This document shows, piece after piece, positions 19,860-31,700 of a DNA stretch of 64,000 nt (positions are counted from its first letter, which is position 1; every line of letters starts with the position of its first letter). The stretch lies in the NCBI GenBank assembly GCA_965240325.2, contig OZ251251.1:1-64000 (forward strand), read 5' to 3'. Made by a program: the position numbers and the translations under genes. The stretch is from Rebecca billardiae RCC1528. Its lineage: Eukaryota; Haptophyta. The notes beneath the pieces are model-generated. The model was not told where the DNA came from. It saw nothing but the letters and a program-made list of their open reading frames with translations, and ran no database searches.

Positions 19860-20203
19860 TCGACAGCAGCCGACGGAGGTTGCACCGCGGGCCCCTAACT
19901 GACGACGCAGTTGGTTCTACGGAAGGACCGCGGAACGCGGTCCTAATAATGCGCTTATATTTATATACTCCGATGACGCTGCTATGTACGGATGAGCGAG
20001 GCGACGGTCTGACTCTGACGGAGCCGCGGCCCGGCCGGCACCGGCACCGGCACCGGGCGCGGCGGCACGGCCGCTCCACCGCTGCCACCGCGCGGGGGCG
20101 GACTGACTGGCGCTCGCCGGGCTCATGAGGGCTGCAAGTGGCGCCGCGGCCTGGCAGGGCGCGCCCGCGCCGGCGCCCGCCCTCCACTCCCCCCGTCAGG
20201 GCG
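19860..20203. other. Intergenic, no feature seen
   Basis: A short stretch between the possible gene remains and the 3' end of the RING-finger gene. It contains a small CCGGCACCGGCACCGGCACC repeat (about 20034-20056) and an AT-rich patch (19945-19965). Nothing else is supportable. Confidence 0.5.
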
Positions 20204-20515
20204 TCAGGGGTTCGGGTCGTCGAGGGACTCGAAGATGTTGTGCAGCAGCTCGCAGAAGGAGTCCACCTGCACACAGAAATAAGAGGGCACAGCACACGCA
20301 CACACACACACGGCACAGCGGCACAGCGGCACAGCGCGCGCGGAGGAGAGTGCGGTGCGGTGCGCTGAGCGGGCGGCGGCGAGTGCGCGCGGCGCGCGCG
20401 GCGCGCGCGCACGGACGCGCGCGCGCGCGCACCTTTGGCATCGAGCCGAAGCGCTGCACCGACTTGACGCGCGGCAGCGCCGGGCCGTGGCCGCCGCCCG
20501 CCGGCCCGCCGCCCG

Positions 20516-20551
<36 letters not shown>

Positions 20552-21128
20552 AGGCGACGGCGCGCGACTCGGCGGCGAGCTGCGCGGCGGTGCAGCCGCC
20601 GCTGCCGCCGCTGCCGCCGGACGAGCCGCGCGCCACGCCCGGCGCCATCCCGCCCAGCCGGTCCCTCGGCGCCGCGAACAGCGACGTCCCCACCTTGTGC
20701 GGCAGTGGCACGCCGCGCTGCTCTGAGCCCAGCACCGGCGGCGGCGGCTGCATCAGGCCGGGGGCGCACGGCGCGCCGCCGCCGAGTCCGGGCGGCGTGT
20801 CGGGCGAGGCGGCGGCGGCGCCCGCCGCGTCGACGCCGATCGCGGCGAGCGCCTGCAGCGTGTTGATCCGCTTGAGCCCGCCGCCGCCGCCCGCGCCGCC
20901 GCCCTGCCCCTGCGCCCCCTGTGGCCCGCCGCTGCCGCCCGACGCGCCGCGCCCGAGCGGCGACGGCTGCGCTGGCAGGTTCGCAGGCCCCGTGGAGTGC
21001 TTGGCGATTGGGTGGGCGCCATGCTGCGCGGGCGGCGGCGCGGAGGACGCGGCGGGCGGCGGCTGCGCGGACGAGAGGTTGAGCCCGAGCGCTGCGATCA
21101 GGTCCTGCGTCGACGCCGAGTTTACCAG

Positions 21129-21187
<59 letters not shown>

Positions 21188-21196
21188 CGGCCGAGT

Positions 21197-21227
<31 letters not shown>

Positions 21228-22059
21228 CGCGCCGTGCTGCGCCGTGGGCGGCGCGAGCAGCGAGGCGAGAAGCTTCTCGAGGTCCTCGCCGCCCGAGCCG
21301 CTGCCGCTCGAGTGCTGCAGCGCCAGCTGCGCGTGCGCACGCGGCGGGCGGGCGCGCGCATCAGCGCGTGAGCCGGCGGCGCGCGCGGTGGCGCGCGCGC
21401 ACGCGCGGTGGCGGGCGCGCACGCGCACGCGCGGCGCGCCCGCCCGCCCTACCTGCGGCGGCTGCGCGGTGAGGCCCATGCCGTAGAAGGCGGGCGTGAG
21501 CGTGAGGCCGCTCACGCCGCCGCCGCCGCCGCCGCTCCCCGCGCCGCCGCCCGCCGCCGCCGGCTTGGGCGGCGGCGCGGCGGACGCAGACACCGATGCG
21601 CCTCCGCCCGGTGTGGCGGGCGGCGGCGGGGGCGTGTGTGCACCCGAGCGCGCTTGCGAGGCGGAGTGCGAGCGCGCGGCCGAGGTGGAGTGCTCGTGCG
21701 CGGCGGCGGCGGAGGGCGGCGGCAGCGCCGCCGGGCGCTGCGCCTGCTGCTGCTGCTGCGCCTGCTGCTGCTGCTGCCGCTGCTGCGCCGCCTGCATCGC
21801 GTACGCCTGCGCGGGCGGCGGCGCGGGCGGCGGCGCGGGCGGCGGCGCGGGCGGCGGCGCGGGCGGCGGCGCGGGCGGCGGCGCGGGCGGCGGCGCGGAG
21901 GGGCGGCGGCGGCGGCGGCGAGCGGTGAGCGCGGCGACACGCGGCGCGGTGGGCGCGCGCGCGCGCGGCGTGGGCGCGCGCACCTGCGCGGTGAGCGCCG
22001 CCTGCTGCATGGCGTGCAGCTGCATCAGCTGCTGCAGCTGCCACGCGGTCGCAGCGGAC

Positions 22060-22112
<53 letters not shown>

Positions 22113-22279
22113 GCCGCCCGCCGCGGCCGCGGCGAGCGCGGGCGGCCAGCCGGCGAACTGGCCGCCGAGGCCGGCAGCGGCGGCGGCGGCGGCCGCCGCC
22201 TGCGGGTTTGCAAACAGCGCGCCGCCGCCGTACGCCGCCGCCGCCGCCGCCGCCGCCGCCTGCTGCTGCTGCGCCGACG

Positions 22280-22310
<31 letters not shown>

Positions 22311-22644
22311 GCCGCCCTCGCCCGCCGCGGCCGCGGCGGCGGCGGCCGCCGCGGCGTGCTGCTGGTACAGCAGCGCGGCGGCGGCCGCCTGCTGCTGCTG
22401 CAGCAGCGCGGCGGCCGAGAGCTGCTGCGAGGAGCCGCCGCCGCCGCCGCCGCCCGCGCGCGCGCCGCCGCCCGCGCCGCCGGCCTTGGCGGCGGCACCG
22501 CCGCCGCCGCCACTCGGCGCGCCTCGCGCGCCCGCGCCGCCGCCGGCCGCGCCGCCGCCGCCGCTCGCCCCACTGCGCGCGGGCTGCTGCGCGGCGCCCG
22601 CCGCGCCGCCGGGCGCGGCCTTTGCGCCCGCCTTTGCGCCCGCC

Positions 22645-22675
<31 letters not shown>

Positions 22676-22728
22676 GCGCGCCCGCGCCGGCCGCGCCGCC
22701 GCCGCCGGCGGCGGCCTTGGCGCCGCGC

Positions 22729-22760
<32 letters not shown>

Positions 22761-24471
22761 CGCCGCCGCCGCCGCCGCCTTGGCGGCGGCGCTGGGCTTG
22801 GGCGGCGGCGCGGGCGTCGGCTGCGGCGGCGCGTGCGCCACCTGCCTCGGCGCCACCGCCCGCGGCACCAGCCCGGCCGGCAGCCACCCCGGCGGCGCCA
22901 CCGCGCGCTGCGCCAACAGCGCAGGGTGCGTCGGCGCGGTCACAGTGCCGGGCAGCTCCGGAAAACACACCCAACAGTCGACCAGCTTGGGCGGCTGCGG
23001 CGCGCCGCCCCAGCGCAGGGCGCGCAGCGCGGTGAGCGTGTCGCGCAGCCGCAGCGCGCGCCAGTCCGCCTCCGACGGCTCGACCAGCGCCCACTGCGAC
23101 AGCGTCGCGCGCCGCTCCAGCAGCCCTGCGATCATGCCGTCTGCGCGCACGGCAAACGCCAGCGCGCGCGCGCCCGCGGCGGCGGGCGCGGCCGCCGCGG
23201 CGGGTGCGGCGGCCTCCTGCTTGACGGCGCCGCCGCCGCCGCTCGGCACAGACACAGGCGCGGCGCTGCGCAGCTCCTCCAGCAGCTGCGCGTAGTCGTC
23301 CGCCGTCACGACGTACAGCCAGTTGGCGCTCTTGAAAAACGCAGAGCCCGCGGCCGTGCCCACGCCCGCGCTGTCCGGGTGCGTGACCAAGGGCCCGTTG
23401 GGGCACGAGAGCGCGACGACCGAGCCCGGCAGCAGGCCCGAGATGGGCGGGATCGGCAGGGCGGACAGCGGAGCGGACGAAGCGCCGCCGCCGGGCGGTG
23501 CCGAAGCGGCCGCCGACGCGGCGGCGGCGGGCGCGGCGGCGGCGGCGGCGGCGGCGGGCGTCGCGGGCGGCGCCGCCGCCGCGCCGCCGCCCGCCGCGGG
23601 CGCGGCGGGCGCGGCGGGCGCGGCGGGCGGCGCGGCGGGCGGCGCGCCTGGCTCGGCCTTGACGGCCGCAGCCGCGCCGCCGCCCGCCGCCGCCACCTCC
23701 GCCCCCTCCGCCGCGCCGCCCCCGCCGCCACCCTCCGCCGCCGCCGCCGCCGCGGCCGCCGCCGCCGCGGCCGCCTGCCCTCCGAGCCAGGCCGCCTCCG
23801 CGCTCGCGCAGAGCGGACACTGCTGCAGCTGCTGCGGCTCCGCCAGCTTGAGGCAGCTGCGCGGGGCGAGGGCACACACACGCACACGCGCGCGCACAGG
23901 CAGGGGGCAGGGGGGCACGCGCACGGACGGCGCGTCAGCAAGTGCGGCAGGCGCGGCGCACGCGCACACGCACACGCAACGGCACGCGCGCCACGGCACA
24001 CGCCGCAGCGCTCGCGCCGCCGCGCGGCCGCGCGCTGTCGCAGCGGCGCTTGGCGCCTGGCGCCCTAATAACCCCTAACCCACCCTCACCCTGGCGCGCG
24101 GCGCGCCGCCTCACCCCCAGCAAAAGCGATGGCGGCAGAGGAGCGAGACGGGCTGGTTGAGCGGCAGCGTGCACAGCGGGCACTCCGTGTTCACCGACCA
24201 CGCGCCGCCCGAGCCGAGCGGCGCCGCCGCCGCCACCGCCGCGGCCGCGTGCGCGCCGCCGCAAGCGGCGCCGGCCGCGCACGCGGCCGCGCGCGCCGCG
24301 CCGCCGCCGCCGCCCGCCGCCGCGGCGTTGCGCTCGAAGCAGCGCTGGAGCAGCTCGAGCTCGCGCGCGTACACGTGCATGTTCGCCGCGAGCGAGCGCG
24401 CGCGCGCGAGCGAGCCCAGGCCCACGGGCAGCCCCGACGCCAGCCCGGCGTGCGCGGCGGCGGCGCGCTGC

Positions 24472-24506
<35 letters not shown>

Positions 24507-24548
24507 CGCGGCCGCGTCGGCCGCGGCGGGCGCGCCCGCGGGCGCGGC

Positions 24549-24585
<37 letters not shown>

Positions 24586-24717
24586 ACGGCGGGCGCGTGC
24601 TCGGCCGCGTCCACGCCCGGCGTCGGCGGCCGCGTGCCCAGCGCCGGCGCCTGCACCGTCGACAGATAGGACGCCGCCGCCGCCGAGTGCGGCGCGAGAC
24701 CGCCGCCGTCCGCGCAC

Positions 24718-24760
<43 letters not shown>

Positions 24761-25084
24761 TGGGCGCGTCGCGGTCCTCCGCCATGGGCGCGGGGCCGGC
24801 GGCGTCCGGGCCGGCCCGGTCGGGCGCCTCCGCCTCGCGCGCCCCGCCGCCCACGCGCCCCGCCGCCGCCAGCGCGCCCCCCGTCCCGTACCGGCAGCCC
24901 GCCACCGCGCCGCGCCGCCACTGGTTGTAACCCTCGCGCATCGCCTGCGCGGCCGCGCGCTCGGCGCGCGAGAGGAGGCCGTCGTTGAAGAAGAGCTGCG
25001 GGAGGGAGCGCACGCGGCGGAGCTCGCCCGTGGTGGGGTGCACCAGCGGGCGCCCGCCGCGCACCGCGCCCACGCCGCACCCCT

Positions 25085-25122
<38 letters not shown>

Positions 25123-25296
25123 TCCGCCGCGCCCGACCGCAGCGGCGTGGGCGAGGAGGTGCGCTCGTCGCCGGCGAAGCCGGCGGTGGAGGAGGCGCGC
25201 GGCGGGCCGAGCCCGCGCGCGGACGCGCCGAACGCCGGGTGCCACGCCGACGCGGACGACGCCGCGCCGCCCGCGCCGGCGGCGGCGGTCGCGCCT

Positions 25297-25332
<36 letters not shown>

Positions 25333-25592
25333 GCGGTGGCCGAGGCGGGGGCCGGCGGGAGCGGCGGCATGTCCGCGTTGGTCGTGCGCGCGCGCTTCGC
25401 GCTACGCGCGTCCGCGCCGTCGCCGCCCGCCGCCTCGCCCTCGCCCGCCGCCTCGCGCGCGCGGCCGTGCGCGCCGCCGGCCTCAGTCATTAGCGCGTCG
25501 CCTGCCGCGCCCTCGGCCGCGCCGCCCGCCGCGCCGCGCGCGGCGAGCGCGGGCGCGGCGCGGGCGGGCGGGTCGGTCGCGTCCGCGTGCAT
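20204..25592 (-). CDS. RING-finger (C3HC4) protein, probable E3 ubiquitin ligase, 5 exons
   Basis: Exons are 25592-24115, 23856-21984, 21806-21453, 21326-20433 and 20266-20204, giving 1,553 aa. The sum is an exact multiple of three. The RING is rebuilt across intron 1: Cys471, Cys474, Cys486, His488, Cys491 from exon 1 and Cys494, Cys506, Cys509 from exon 2, a textbook C3HC4 zinc-binding pattern. RING domains recruit E2 enzymes, so a ubiquitin-ligase role is expected. The N-terminal part includes WHPAFGASARGL and LPQLFFNDGLLSRAERAAAQ. After the RING comes an ordered segment (FFKSANWLYVVTADDYAQLL, LVDCWVCFPELPG), then long Ala/Gly/Gln tracts, and the tail VDSFCELLHNIFESLDD from the last exon. 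Introns 2 and 3 are 177 and 126 bp, stop-free and in frame, so they could instead be exonic; their GTGCGC/GTAGGG donors and repeat content favour introns. The frame extends upstream to 25919 without an ATG. Confidence 0.8.
21130..21186. repeat. (GCC)n tract encoding polyglycine
   Basis: About 19 tandem GCC units read as GGC on the minus strand and encode a Gly run in exon 4 of the RING gene. Similar runs are at 22063-22106 and 24721-24763. Such tracts recur throughout the coding DNA of this window. Confidence 0.9.
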
Positions 25593-26306
25593 CCGCGCGC
25601 GCTGCGGGTGTGCCGCCCGCTGCGCGCGCCCCGGAGCCCGCAGCCCGCTGCCCGCGCTGGCTGCTGCTGCGGCCGCTGGGCGGCGTTCGACGCCGGCCCC
25701 CTGCGACTGCTGCCACTGCTGCTGTGCTGCCTGGCCGGCGGCGGCGCTTGGCGCGGCGCCAGCCACTGGCGCGTGCTGGCGGGCCACTGGCCGGGGGGCG
25801 GCCCGTGGTCGCTGTGTGGAACGACCGGCGGGTCGTCTGCGCGCGGGGCCTCGCGAGTGGCCCTCGCCTGCGCCGCTGCGCCGCCGGCGCGCAAACGCGG
25901 CGGCTGCGCGCGAGGGCACTTGGCGACAAGTTCGCGAGAGGCCGCGGTGCGTTCGGGGCTCCGTTCTGCGCGGCGCTCACGAGGCGACTCGGCGCCAGAG
26001 CGTTCGTCAGTTGGTATTCATCTGACGAGGCGCACAGCCCGATTCGTAGGGGCCGCGGGGAATCAAGCATGCCACCCGCGGTTCGCATGCGGTTTGGTTC
26101 GGGGCGAAACTTCGTCGGCGAGCAAGATGACAAAACCCGCGCACGCCTTGCGTATTCGCCGAGCTGGGCTTCTCGGGCCTAAATAATATTGCGGGCGTTC
26201 ATATTGGCGCGCCGATAAGAATCGGCGGGGCTACTCACAAATCCCTCCCTGCCCGGACAGCCGCTTCGGCGGTGCCGCGCCGGACCGGCACCGCCGCGCC
26301 CGGCCG
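25593..26306. promoter_or_regulatory. Upstream region of the RING gene; no gene seen
   Basis: This separates the RING start codon from the stop of the next gene, which is on the same strand. The first part stays GC-rich and open in the RING frame but lacks an ATG. GC drops from about 25,900 to 26,240. The RING promoter presumably lies in this lower-GC part; no motif is recognised. Confidence 0.4.
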
Positions 26307-26476
26307 CTAGCGGCCCTCCGCCGGGCGCTGCGCGAGGCGCTCGAGCAGCTCCGCGCCCGAGCGCGCGCGGCGCACGCGCGGGCAGCGCGAGAGCGCCGCG
26401 CGCGCCCCACCGCCGCCCTCCGCGCGCAGCGCCGCCGCCCACTCCGCAAGCCACAGCCCGCCGCCGCCCGCCGCCA

Positions 26477-26514
<38 letters not shown>

Positions 26515-26902
26515 GGCGGCGCGCCGCCGCCGCTCGGCGGCGCGTCGCCGTCCGCGCCGGCGGCGAGCGCGAGGAGCGCGGCGGGGCGCGCGTCGACGTA
26601 CTCGACGCGCACCTCCACCGCCGCCAACGAACGGCCGCCACGCACGCCGCCGCCCCGCGCGCCGGCCGCCGCCGTCGCGGCCACGCGCGCGGCGAGCGCG
26701 CCGCCGGCGGCGCGGCCGCGGCCGCGCGCCGCCGGCCGCGGCGCGGGCGCCCACGCGACGCCGCGCGCCGCGCCGGCGGCGGGGTCGGCGGGGTGGGCCG
26801 CGGCGGCGGCGGCGGCGGCGGCGGCGAGCGCGAGCCGCCGCGTGTGCGCGATCGCGCGCGCCGGCGTCGGCACGCCCGCGGGCGCCGTGAGCACGTGCGT
26901 GC

Positions 26903-26933
<31 letters not shown>

Positions 26934-27545
26934 GGCCGCGGCGGGCGCGGCGGCGGGCGCGGCCGGCGGCGGCGGCGGCGCGGCGGGCGCGGCGGGCGCG
27001 GCCTGCAGCTGGCCGAGCGCGCGCGTGGCCTCCACGTCCGCCGCGCGCGCCGCCAGGCTGCGCAGCAGCGCCGCTGCGTCAGCCGCCGGGTGCGCCGTGC
27101 ACACGCACGCCAGCGCCCATGCCGCCGCTGGCGGCGGCGGCGGCGGCGCGGCGACGGCGGCGGCGTCGGCGGCCGCGTCGGCGGCGGCGGCGGCCGCGGG
27201 CGGCGCGGAGGATGGCGGCGGCTGCGCCGTCACGGGCTCGGGCTCGGCGGGCGCGGCCCCGTCCACGCCGGCCGCGAGCGCGCGCACCAGCGGCGCCGCC
27301 GCGGGCACCAGCCAGTGCGCCCGCGCCCAGCCCTCCGCGTCCGCGCGCCGCCACCCGTCGCGCGCTGCGCCGCACGCAGCCGCGACCTGCGCGCGCGTGG
27401 CGCCGTAGCGGCGGAGGAGGGCGCGGACGAACGGCGGGTCGGCGTTGGGCGAGGTGAGGGCGTGGGACTCCTCGAGCCACGCCGCGCGGATCTCGCCCAC
27501 GCTCAGCGGCCGCGCCCCCCGCCGCCCACGCCGCCCACGCGCCCC

Positions 27546-27582
<37 letters not shown>

Positions 27583-28373
27583 CCCAAAGTGGCGCCCGCC
27601 GCGTCCGCCGCCGTCGCCGCCTCATCCGCGCAGAGGCGCGCGAGCAGCGCGGCGTGGAAGGGGCGGCGGACGAGCGGCGCGAGCGCGCGCAGCTTGAAGC
27701 GGAGCCACGCGGGGCACACGCCGCCCACCTCCGCCTCGTAACGGCCGGGCAGTAACGTCTCCGTCAGCATGGCGGCCTTGTCTGCAGCGCTCACGCCGGC
27801 CTGGCGGTCGCGCACGCCCGCGTGGCGAAGCGGCACGGCGGCGGCGGCGGCCATGGGCTCGGGCCAGAGGGCGAGGGCGGCCATGTACCCGACGCGCGAG
27901 AGCTCGGGCTCGTTGTCGCACAGCACGCCCTCCAGCTGCACGCACAGCGCGCGCACGACGAGCGGCGGCGGCGGCGGCGGCGGCGTGGCGGCGGCGTCGG
28001 CGGCGGCCGCCGCGCCCGCGCCGGCGGAGGCGGCGGCGGGCGGCGGGGCGCCGCCCGCGAGGCGCGCGGCCGCGGGAGGCGCGCCGTCGCGCAGCTGCGC
28101 GCGCGCGCGCTCCGCCGCGAGCTCCCACGGCACGGAGCCGCCCGGCGCGCGCCGGCCCGCGGCGCGCCGACGGCCGCCGCCGCCGCCGCCGCCGCCGACC
28201 GGCGGCGGCGGCGGCGGCGGCGGTGGCGGCGGCTGCGGCGCGGCGCGGAGGGCCGCGCGCGCAGGTGCGCGCCGCGCGGCCGTGCGCACGCGCGGCAGCG
28301 CGCTCGCCGCGCCCGCCGCGCCGCCCAGCAGCAGCGCCGCCAGCGCCAGCCGGCGCGCGTTAGGTGGCGGCAT
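26307..28373 (-). CDS. HAD-fold protein of the plastid family, probably catalytically dead
   Basis: A single-exon 688-aa protein. The leader LALAALLLGGAAGAASALP (residues 9-27) is signal-peptide-like and is followed by an Arg/Ala-rich, acid-poor stretch, as in two-part leaders of secondary plastids. The core follows the order of plant and cyanobacterial HAD-like proteins. Motif I region LCVQLEGVLCDN is near residue 145, followed by GYMAALALWPE. Then come SVGEIRAAWLEESHALTS and an AHWLVPAAAPLVRAL segment matching the family's FYPGV region. A CVCTAHPAADAAALLRSLA region corresponds to the TTK/motif II strand. Near the C-terminus are VRVEYVDARPAALLAL and WLAEWAAALRAE. The usual motif I DxDGV is replaced by QLEGV, so the nucleophilic Asp is missing. 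Gly/Ala/Pro-rich inserts enlarge the protein beyond the usual 250-350 aa. It is divergent from NCBP1. Confidence 0.7.
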
Positions 28374-28716
28374 CGCCCGCCCGCACCCGACAAAATGCGC
28401 CGCGGCGCTGTCGCCTGTCGTCGCCTCGTCAGTCGTCGGCGGGTTTTCGCGCGCCCTCGATGAATGAATTCATGAATTCACCGGCCGGCGCGCGGGAATG
28501 AATTCTTCGAGCGGGCACCAGAATGGCCGGACTGGCGGCGCGCCGCGCCCGGACTCGGCAAGACGACCGACGCGCCCGCGCGGGCGAGCCTGAGGAGCGC
28601 GAGCAAGCGCCCACCGACGACGCCGGGCGCCGCCTGCCTGCCCCCGGCCCCCGGCCCTCGGCTCGAGCGAGCACCGAGCGCCAGCCGCGCACGCCCCACC
28701 CACCCACCCCCCGCCG
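28374..28716. promoter_or_regulatory. Bidirectional promoter candidate with 16-bp palindrome
   Basis: These 343 bp lie between head-to-head ATGs (HAD-like gene on minus, NCBP1 on plus). At 28465-28480 the sequence TGAATTCATGAATTCA is a perfect inverted repeat, and a further GAATGAATTC lies at 28496-28505. These AT-rich elements stand out in GC-rich surroundings and could be a dyad protein-binding site. The role is inferred only. Confidence 0.35.
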
Positions 28717-31700
28717 ATGAAGCGCTCCCGCGACGAGCGCGGCCCCGCCGCCGCCCACCCCGCCGCCCCGGGCCCCGGCCACCGCTCGGATGAGGAGCGC
28801 GTGGTGTCCCTGATCGCGCGCATCGGCGAGCGCTCGCTCGAGTCGATCCACGGGCACGTGGACGGGCTGGCGCGCGCGCTGTACGCCGACATCCCCGCGC
28901 ACGGCCCGCTCATCGTCGACACCGTGCTCGACGCGTGCGCCGCCCTCCCCCACAAGACGGGCATCTACGCCTCGCTGTGTGGCCTGCTCAATGTGTCCGA
29001 CCCGCAGTTCGGGGAGCGGCTGGTGCGCCAGGCGTTTGGCGCGCTGCAGGTGCGGCCGGGCGGCGGGCGCGCGTGTGCTGCGTGCGCGGCGCCGGGTGCG
29101 CGTGTGCTGGGGTGTGTGCGCGTGCGTGTGCGCGCGTGCGTGTGCGCGCGGTGTGCGCGGTGGTGGCGGGTGCGGTGCCTTTGCGCGCCCACCGCCGCCA
29201 ACCCTACCCCCAACCCTACCCCCAACCCTACCCCCCCCCCCCCCGCAGCGCGGGCTGAGCGAGCACCGCCCCGCCGAGGCGCGCGCGTCCCTGCGCCTCC
29301 TCTCCGAGCTCGCGTGCGTGCGCGCCGTGCACGCGGGCACGCTGGCCGACGCGTTCGATGATGTGGCGGCCGCGGCGCTGGACGGCGCGCCGGCGGCGGG
29401 GAAGGCGGCGGAGGGGGCGCTGTGCCGGCAGCTCTGGGCGGTGCGGCGCGCCGCGCCGCCGTCCGGCGCCGCGCGGGCCCCGCCGCCTGTCCCTGCGCGC
29501 GCGCGCGCGCGCGCGCGCGCGTGCGTGCGTGCTTGCGCGCGCGCGCGCACACACACACACGCTCACGCCCGCCGCCGCCGCCGCTGCCCCCCGCCCCGCG
29601 CCCCGCGCCGCGCCGCGCACGCGCGCCGCCGCGGGCGCAGGACGCGCTGATGCACGCGCTGTGCTGCGCGCTGCCGCACGCGGCCGCGGCGCTCAACGGC
29701 GCGGACGGCGGCGCGGACGGCGGCGGCGCGGACGGCGGCGGCGAGGGCGGCGGCGGCGGCGCCGACGGGGCGCCGGGCGCGCGGCTGCGGCGCGTGCTGC
29801 GCGCGGTGCGCGAGTACTGCGGCGGCGCCGACGAGCCCGACGCGCCCGGCGCCATGGACGACGGCGGCGGCGGCGGCGACAACGGCGGCGACGGCGCGCG
29901 CCGCGCACCGCTCACGCGCTGGGCGGCGGCGGCGGCGCTGCGGCCGCTTGGCGGGCTGGGCGGCGGCGTGTGCGCAGACGGCGGCGTGGCGGGCGCGTGC
30001 GCGCCCGGGCCGTTCGAGCGCGCGCTCACCGCCGCCGCCGCCGCCGCGGGCGCGCGGCGCGAGGCCGAGACCGCGGCGGCGGCCGAGGCGGGCGCGCTGC
30101 CGGCGGCCGGCGGCGGCGGCGGCGCGGCGGGCGCGGGCGCGAGCGCGGCGGGCGGCGGCGGCGCGGAGGCGGAGGCGGAGGCGGGCGGCGGGGTGGCCGC
30201 GGTGTGCGTGGACGTGCTGCAGCTCTGGGCGGGGCCCGGCCTCGCGCGGCTGCGGGAGGACAACGTGCGCGCCACGCGCGCCGCGCGCGCGCCGCGCGCG
30301 CCACACGCGCCGCGCCGCGCCGCCGCGCCGCCGCCGCGCCGCCGCCGCGCCGCCGCCGCCTTGCTGAGTGCCGCGGCGCGCCGCCGCGCGGCGGTGCGCA
30401 GTGGGAGCCGCCGCCGTCGCTGCTGCCGCGGCCGTGGACGCGCTTCGACGCGGCGGGCGAGTTTGACGGCGCCACCGCGCACGCGCTGCCCCGGCTGCTG
30501 CTGCCGCCGCCGCCGCAGCCGGCGGCCGCGGCGGCGGGGAGCGGCGGCGGCCATGCTGAAAACGGTTACGCGCTCTGGCTCGACCGTTACGCGCCGCTGC
30601 TGCGCGTGCGGCTCTTCGACGCCGACGGCGGCGCGCACGGCGGCGGCGGCGGCGCGCTCGGCTCGCGCCTGCTCGCCGCCAGCCCGCTCGCGCGCCTCGT
30701 CGCCGAGGAGACGGCGGCGACGGTGCGAAACCGCTTGGCGCCGCGCGCGCGCCCGCGCCGCGCGCGCGGCGCTTGCGGCCTGCGCATGCAGATTCGCGCC
30801 GCACCGCCGGCCGGCCGGCGCCGGCGCTGCGAGTGCGCACGCACGCGCGTGCGCGGTGCCGCCGGCACGCTCACCCTTCCCCGCCCCGCCCCCCGCCCCC
30901 CCGGCAGCTCATCGCCGCCTTTGGCGCGTCGGCGCGCGAGGGCGCCGCGCAGCTGTGCGCGTGGCGCGAGCTGTGCCGCGTCGAAGTCAGTGCGGTGGCG
31001 GCGGAGGCGGCGGTGTCCGCCATGCTGACGTCGGCGATGGCGGTGGGCGCGGGGGGCGCGGGCGGCGGCGGGGGCGGGGAGGAGGCGCGGCCGGCCGTGT
31101 ACTACTGCGCGCTGCTCGTCGCCCTCTGCCGCGGCCCCATGCACGCACTGCCACTCGCCCTTGAGCGCGCCGCCACCGCGCTGCTAGCAGCACACGTGCG
31201 CGCAAGCGCGCGCGCGCGCACGCGGCGCGCGGACACGCACGCGGACACGCGCGCACGCGCACACGCACGCGCCGCGCACGCGCCGCCGCGTTGCGCGCGC
31301 CCGCGCCGCGCCCGCCCGCCCACACGCACACACGCCCCTGCGCCCCCCGCCCCCCAGTCGCGCCTCGACCCCGCGTGCGCCGAGTGCGCCGCCGCCTGGC
31401 TGGCATGGCAGCTGTCGCACTTTGGGTTTGAGCTGCGCACGCTGGCGCGGCCGTGGGCGGTGGTGATGGCGGGGGGCGGGGTGGCGGTGGGGGGCGGGGC
31501 GGAGGAGGAGGGCGCGGCGGTGTGCGCGGGCGCGGCGGCGGGCGTGCGCGCCGTGCTCGACCGCTGCCTCCGCCTCAGGTGCGCACACCGCCGCGCACAC
31601 CGCCGCACGCACCGCCGCGCCGCCGCCCGCCCGCGCGCGCGCCCGCCGCGGCCGCAGCGCGGCCGCGTGCGCAGCAGCGCAGCAGCGCGCAGCGCCGCCC

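Noticed and set aside
20196-23999. Treating the RING gene's exons 2-4 as one uninterrupted 1,267-codon ORF
   Set aside because: That frame ends out of phase with the conserved-looking tail VDSFCELLHNIF, starts inside intron 1 and breaks the RING; splicing gives a complete C3HC4.
28465-28480. Cloning artefact from GAATTC (EcoRI-like) sites
   Set aside because: Sequence on both sides is continuous genomic-type DNA with the same composition and no vector-like sequence, though this cannot be fully excluded.
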